NCBI GenBank assembly: GCA_035527235.1 | Contig: DATLAV010000056.1 | Span: 1 to 16,331 of the forward strand | Source: BS750m-G28 sp035527235 | Lineage (GTDB): Archaea > Thermoproteota > Bathyarchaeia > TCS64 | DNA: 16,331 nt | Direction of reading: 5' to 3' | In this document: one piece after another, positions 13,824 to 16,331 of the stretch | Position numbering within the stretch: the stretch's first letter is position 1 | How the letters are laid out: every line of letters starts with the position of its first letter | Notes under the pieces: generated by a model | Seen by the model: the letters and a program-made list of their open reading frames with translations, nothing else | Told to the model about the DNA's origin: nothing | The model's database searches: none | Translations under genes and position numbers: made by a program

Positions 13824-14984
13824 ATGGGACATAAGGAACTGATGGTAGGGAACAAGGCGGTAGCCTACGGGGTCGTGCTCTCAAGGGTGCAAGTGGCGTC
13901 GGCATACCCGATTACGCCGCAGACCACCATAGTGGAGTACTTGGCGGACTTCATCGCGAGTGGAAAACTTGACGCCAAGTTCATCGAGGTCGAGTCCGAG
14001 ATGAGTGCACAGGTCTCCGTCCAAGGGGCCTCCTGGGCCGGGGCAAGGACCTTCACCGCCACGAGCGGGCCCGGCCTGCTCTATATGCATCACCCCATGA
14101 TGGGGTGTAGGCTTCCCATCGTGATGGCGGTGGTTCACAGGAGCAACAAGAGCATGCAGCCAGACCACACGGACCTCATGGCCCAGAGGGACACAGGGTG
14201 GATACACCTCTACTGCGAGGACAACCAGGAGGTCTTGGACACGGTGATCATGTCCTACAGAATAGCGGAGGACGACAGGGTCTACCTACCCGTGGCGCTG
14301 GGCCTCGATGGCTATATCCTGAGTTACACGGCGGAGCCCGTGGAGATCCCGGACCAAGACCTGGTGGACAGCTTCCTGCCGCCCCTCAAGTCAAGGAGCG
14401 CCCCTCACCCCGACATGACGTTCGAGGAGTGGAGGGCCAACATGTCGAGTGGGGCTGGGGGATACGGCACCCAGGAGGCCTGGATAGACCACCATGAGAA
14501 TATGATGAATGCCAAGGAGGTCATAAAGGAGGTCGACGAGGAGTTCGGCAGGATCTTCGGGAGGAGCTACGGCGGCCTCTACGAGGAGTACAACTGCGAG
14601 GGCGCCGAGGCTGTGATCGTCGCCATGGGCACCATCGCCAGTACCGCCAGGCCAACCATCGACGGCCTTCGGGATGAGGGGATGGAGGTGGGACTTATCA
14701 AGCTGAAGTCGTTCAGGCCGTTCCCTCACGAGGAGTTCAGGGAGATGGCGAAGAAGTACAACGCATTCGGCGTCATCGACAGGAACCTCTCCATCGGGAG
14801 CGGGGGCGTCGTCTACAACGAGCTCAGGTCTGCCCTGTACGACGTGGATGACAAGCCCAGCGTCATAGGATTCCACTCCGGGCTTTCAGGAGTCGAGGTG
14901 ACTCCAGCCATGGTCCGGAGGATGGCGGAGAAGACTTTGAAGGCCGCGAGGGGGCCAGTGGAGCCCCCCGTGGAGTGGGTGTGA
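13824..14984 (+). CDS. porA: Pyruvate:ferredoxin oxidoreductase, alpha subunit
   Basis: This 386-aa alpha subunit has the pyrimidine-binding start AYPITPQTTIVEYLA (27-41), EVESEMSAQVSVQGAS (55-70) with the glutamate that activates TPP, then FTATSGPGLLYMHH and LPIVMAVVHR (97-106). The C-terminal part has the transketolase C-type domain (VIVAMGTIASTARPTID, LKSFRPFP). With beta it oxidises pyruvate to acetyl-CoA and CO2, reducing ferredoxin, or runs in reverse for carbon fixation. One oddity is the loop after VVHR. It reads SNKSMQPDHTD, where most PorA proteins have a form close to NRALSAPLNIW-DHSD, so the substrate pocket may differ. The gene lies four bases after porGD and nine before porB, clearly one operon. 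Confidence 0.9.
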   Translation: MGHKELMVGNKAVAYGVVLSRVQVASAYPITPQTTIVEYLADFIASGKLDAKFIEVESEMSAQVSVQGASWAGARTFTATSGPGLLYMHHPMMGCRLPIVMAVVHRSNKSMQPDHTDLMAQRDTGWIHLYCEDNQEVLDTVIMSYRIAEDDRVYLPVALGLDGYILSYTAEPVEIPDQDLVDSFLPPLKSRSAPHPDMTFEEWRANMSSGAGGYGTQEAWIDHHENMMNAKEVIKEVDEEFGRIFGRSYGGLYEEYNCEGAEAVIVAMGTIASTARPTIDGLRDEGMEVGLIKLKSFRPFPHEEFREMAKKYNAFGVIDRNLSIGSGGVVYNELRSALYDVDDKPSVIGFHSGLSGVEVTPAMVRRMAEKTLKAARGPVEPPVEWV

Positions 14985-14990
14985 GGTGAT
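14985..14990 (+). promoter_or_regulatory. Shine-Dalgarno site of porB
   Basis: GGTGAT, the consensus archaeal anti-16S match, overlaps the end of porA and sits three bases before the porB ATG. It fixes the porB start and indicates re-initiation after porA. Confidence 0.75.
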
Positions 14991-14993
14991 TAG

Positions 14994-15896
14994 ATGAGTA
15001 AGACAACGCCGATCGGAAATATGTCAGATGAGGAGATCGTGACTCGCGGATCCACGAGCTGCCAGGGCTGCGGACACGCCATCCTAGCCCGCTTAGCGTT
15101 CAAGGCCTTCGGGAGGAAGACAATCTACACCCTCGTGCCAGGATGCATCTGGATCACCCTTTCGAGGAACATCCCCCTCTTCAGCACGGGGACCGTCTTC
15201 GAGGGTGGGGGAGCCCTTATCTCGGGTATAACCAACGGCCTGGCGGCCAGAGGTATAGAGGACATGAACGTCGTCGCCTTCTACGGTGACGGGGGGACTG
15301 TGGACATCGGCCTCCAGGGGCTCTCCGCCGCGGCTGAGCGGAATGAGAACGTCTTCTGGATCTGCGCCGATAACCAGGCCTACATGAACACGGGTGGCCA
15401 GAGGAGCGGGGCGACTCCCAAGTACGCTCAGACCACGACGACGCCGGCATCGGACATCCGGAGGGGGAAGCGAACCAAGAGGAAGAACCTGCCCTTCATC
15501 GTGGCGGCTCACGATGTCGCCTATGTGGGGACGGCAAGTGTCGCCTACCCCGGCGACCTGGTGGGGAAGATCGAGTACGCGAAAGGGCTGAAGGGGTTCA
15601 AGTTCCTGCACGTCCAGTCACCCTGCCCCACGGGCTGGGGGTTCAACCCGAGTGACACGATAAAGGTGGCGAGGCTGACGGTGCAGAGTGGGATTTGGCC
15701 CCTCTTCGAGGTCACAGATGGCAACGACTTCAGACTCACGTACAAGCCGAGGGAGCTGAAACCTGTGGGGGAGGCCTTGGGGATGCAGAGGCGGTTCAGG
15801 CATCTGACGGACGTCGAGTCCCAAGAGATCCAGTCCCGGGTCAATGTGCAGTGGAAGCAGCTCCTGGAGATCGATGGAAAGAGGCTTCCCTTCTAG
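14994..15896 (+). CDS. porB: Pyruvate:ferredoxin oxidoreductase, beta subunit
   Basis: This 300-aa TPP-binding subunit has the TPP/Mg motif YGDGGTVDIGLQGLSAA (97-113) ending at DNQAYMNTGGQRSGATP (126-142), nearly identical to the PorB consensus. The four cysteines that hold the proximal 4Fe-4S cluster are present: C23 and C26 in CQGCGHA, C51 in VPGC, and C211 in SPCPTGW. Length is typical. Together with porGD and porA it completes a full enzyme in three genes rather than four. The start at 14994 is fixed by a perfect GGTGAT ribosome site. The gene ends in TAG, followed by a pyrimidine-rich T-run terminator and the tRNA-Leu gene. Confidence 0.94.
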   Translation: MSKTTPIGNMSDEEIVTRGSTSCQGCGHAILARLAFKAFGRKTIYTLVPGCIWITLSRNIPLFSTGTVFEGGGALISGITNGLAARGIEDMNVVAFYGDGGTVDIGLQGLSAAAERNENVFWICADNQAYMNTGGQRSGATPKYAQTTTTPASDIRRGKRTKRKNLPFIVAAHDVAYVGTASVAYPGDLVGKIEYAKGLKGFKFLHVQSPCPTGWGFNPSDTIKVARLTVQSGIWPLFEVTDGNDFRLTYKPRELKPVGEALGMQRRFRHLTDVESQEIQSRVNVQWKQLLEIDGKRLPF

Positions 15897-15900
15897 TTCT

Positions 15901-15919
15901 CACCTTTTTCTCTCTTTTT
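15901..15919 (+). terminator. U-rich terminator of the por operon
   Basis: Just after the porB stop the plus strand is pyrimidine-rich with two T5 runs (about 15905-15909 and 15915-15919), a typical archaeal terminator. Confidence 0.5.
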
Positions 15920-15948
15920 ATCGCTCTAATTCGGGCTGACGAATAGGT

Positions 15949-15957
15949 TTTAAGCTA
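15949..15957 (+). promoter_or_regulatory. TATA-like box for tRNA-Leu
   Basis: GTTTTAAGC is centred about 27 nt before the tRNA 5' end, so transcription would begin at or just before the mature end. Confidence 0.4.
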
Positions 15958-15979
15958 TTCGGGCTGTGTTATTGGGTGG

Positions 15980-16065
15980 GCGGGGGTTCCCGAGTGGCCA
16001 AAGGGGCGGGACTCAAGATCCTGTAGCTGAGGCTTCCGAGGGTTCGAATCCCTCCCCCCGCACCA
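15980..16065 (+). tRNA. tRNA-Leu (anticodon CAA), CCA encoded
   Basis: A complete class II tRNA. The acceptor GCGGGGG pairs with CCCCCGC, the D stem is CCC/GGG, and the anticodon stem CGGGA/TCCTG has one G-T pair. The anticodon loop CTCAAGA gives CAA, reading UUG. A long variable arm (TAGCTGAGGCTTCC) marks leucine, and the T stem GAGGG/CCCTC encloses TTCGAAT. The body is 83 nt, followed by discriminator A and encoded CCA (16063-16065). No intron interrupts the anticodon loop. Confidence 0.97.
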
Positions 16066-16120
16066 ATGTCGTGGTGGGAGTGCACCCCACCCCCTTGGTG
16101 GTTAGGGGGGAATTGTTTGG

Positions 16121-16171
16121 GGTGTTTTTTCTGGTTTTTTCGGTGTTTGGCGGTGTTTTCTGTGTTTTTTT
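16121..16171 (+). terminator. Clustered T-run terminators after tRNA-Leu
   Basis: Three long T-runs (T6, T6, T7) and one T4 within 50 nt form a strong multi-stop terminator in an archaeal setting. Confidence 0.6.
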
Positions 16172-16184
16172 AGGGTTGTCTTGG

Positions 16185-16210
16185 TACTGTATAGATACTG
16201 TATAGCTACT
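16185..16210. repeat. Tandem 11-bp repeat TACTGTATAG(A/C)
   Basis: TACTGTATAGA (16185-16195) is followed directly by TACTGTATAGC (16196-16206) and a partial TACT. One copy per helical turn is the spacing of cooperative protein-binding sites. No gene it would control is visible in the window. Confidence 0.5.
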
Positions 16211-16331
16211 GGTTTGCTTGAGTGGGTGTGGGGTAGTTTTGTCTGTCGGCGCGCGCCTTCTAATGCTGTTACTGAGGAGTTATCGTTCAATCTCTATTTA
16301 CTTTATCCACGATGAGGAAAATATTGGGGAA

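Larger units (their letters stand above)
16066..16331. other. Gene-free G/T-rich stretch with multiple T-runs
   Basis: No convincing coding frame or RNA gene is visible in these 266 bases. From 16093 to 16180 the plus strand is almost only G and T. T6 runs at 16125-16130 and 16135-16140 and a T7 run at 16165-16171 should end tRNA-Leu transcription. Also present are two mutually exclusive hairpins at 16073-16101, an 11-bp tandem repeat at 16185-16210 and a 10-bp GC palindrome (GGCGCGCGCC) near 16249. Confidence 0.6.

Noticed and set aside
16102..16290. 62-aa minus-strand frame after tRNA-Leu
   Set aside because: It is lysine/threonine/proline-rich only because it reads the complement of the G/T terminator region; there is no ribosome site.
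16312..16331. ATG near the right edge (MRKILG) as the start of another gene
   Set aside because: Only six codons are visible and no ribosome site or correctly spaced TATA box supports it.
1..16331. CRISPR array, insertion sequence, prophage or defence island
   Set aside because: No regularly spaced long repeats, transposase, integrase, terminal inverted repeats or known defence domains were found in any frame.

Overview
The window looks like chromosomal DNA from an archaeon. It carries an archaeal peptide chain release factor (aRF1), an archaeal-type UMP kinase and an archaeal-type valyl-tRNA synthetase with an HMGN class I signature. AT-rich TATA-like boxes sit about 25 nt ahead of several starts, some of which would give leaderless or nearly leaderless messages, and arginine is mostly AGG. 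Coding DNA is GC-rich and the gaps are AT-rich. A MetF-MetV pair in an archaeal background, together with a pyruvate:ferredoxin oxidoreductase, points to an anaerobe with acetyl-CoA (Wood-Ljungdahl type) metabolism. Bathyarchaeia is my best guess, but this is inference from gene content and no marker phylogeny was possible.

Layout. Bases 1-707: C-terminal half of an MFS transporter, cut by the window edge. 780-1607: a DUF362 protein. 1608-2272: an AT-rich island with one unrecognised 114-aa gene on the minus strand. 2273-3847 (minus): metF then metV. 3957-5997 (minus): coaBC, a 52-aa coiled-coil gene and a dCMP/CMP deaminase, each with its own TATA-like box. 6000-6357: a long AT-rich gap with a 10-bp direct repeat. 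6358-6678: an unrecognised 106-aa gene. 6744-6821 (minus): tRNA-Ile(GAT). 6902-7783: an MBL-fold hydrolase. 7855-8016: a candidate small ORF whose stop overlaps the valS start. 8013-10457: valS. 10435-11694 (minus): aRF1, overlapping the valS end by 23 bp. 11803-12138: a GNAT acetyltransferase. 12145-12819 (minus): pyrH. 13019-15896: a por operon (fused porGD, porA, porB). 15980-16065: tRNA-Leu(CAA). 16066-16331: a gene-free G/T-rich stretch with strong T-run terminators.

How the genes fit together. MetF/MetV would reduce a methylene-pterin to a methyl-pterin in one-carbon metabolism. The Por complex interconverts acetyl-CoA and pyruvate using ferredoxin. ValS, aRF1 and the two tRNAs serve translation. 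CoaBC, PyrH and the deaminase serve cofactor and pyrimidine nucleotide synthesis. I see no mobile element, CRISPR array, phage gene or obvious defence system. The less ordinary points are the MetFV pair, the porG-porD fusion, the small ORF coupled to valS, two apparently shared divergent TATA boxes, and the low-GC orphan gene.
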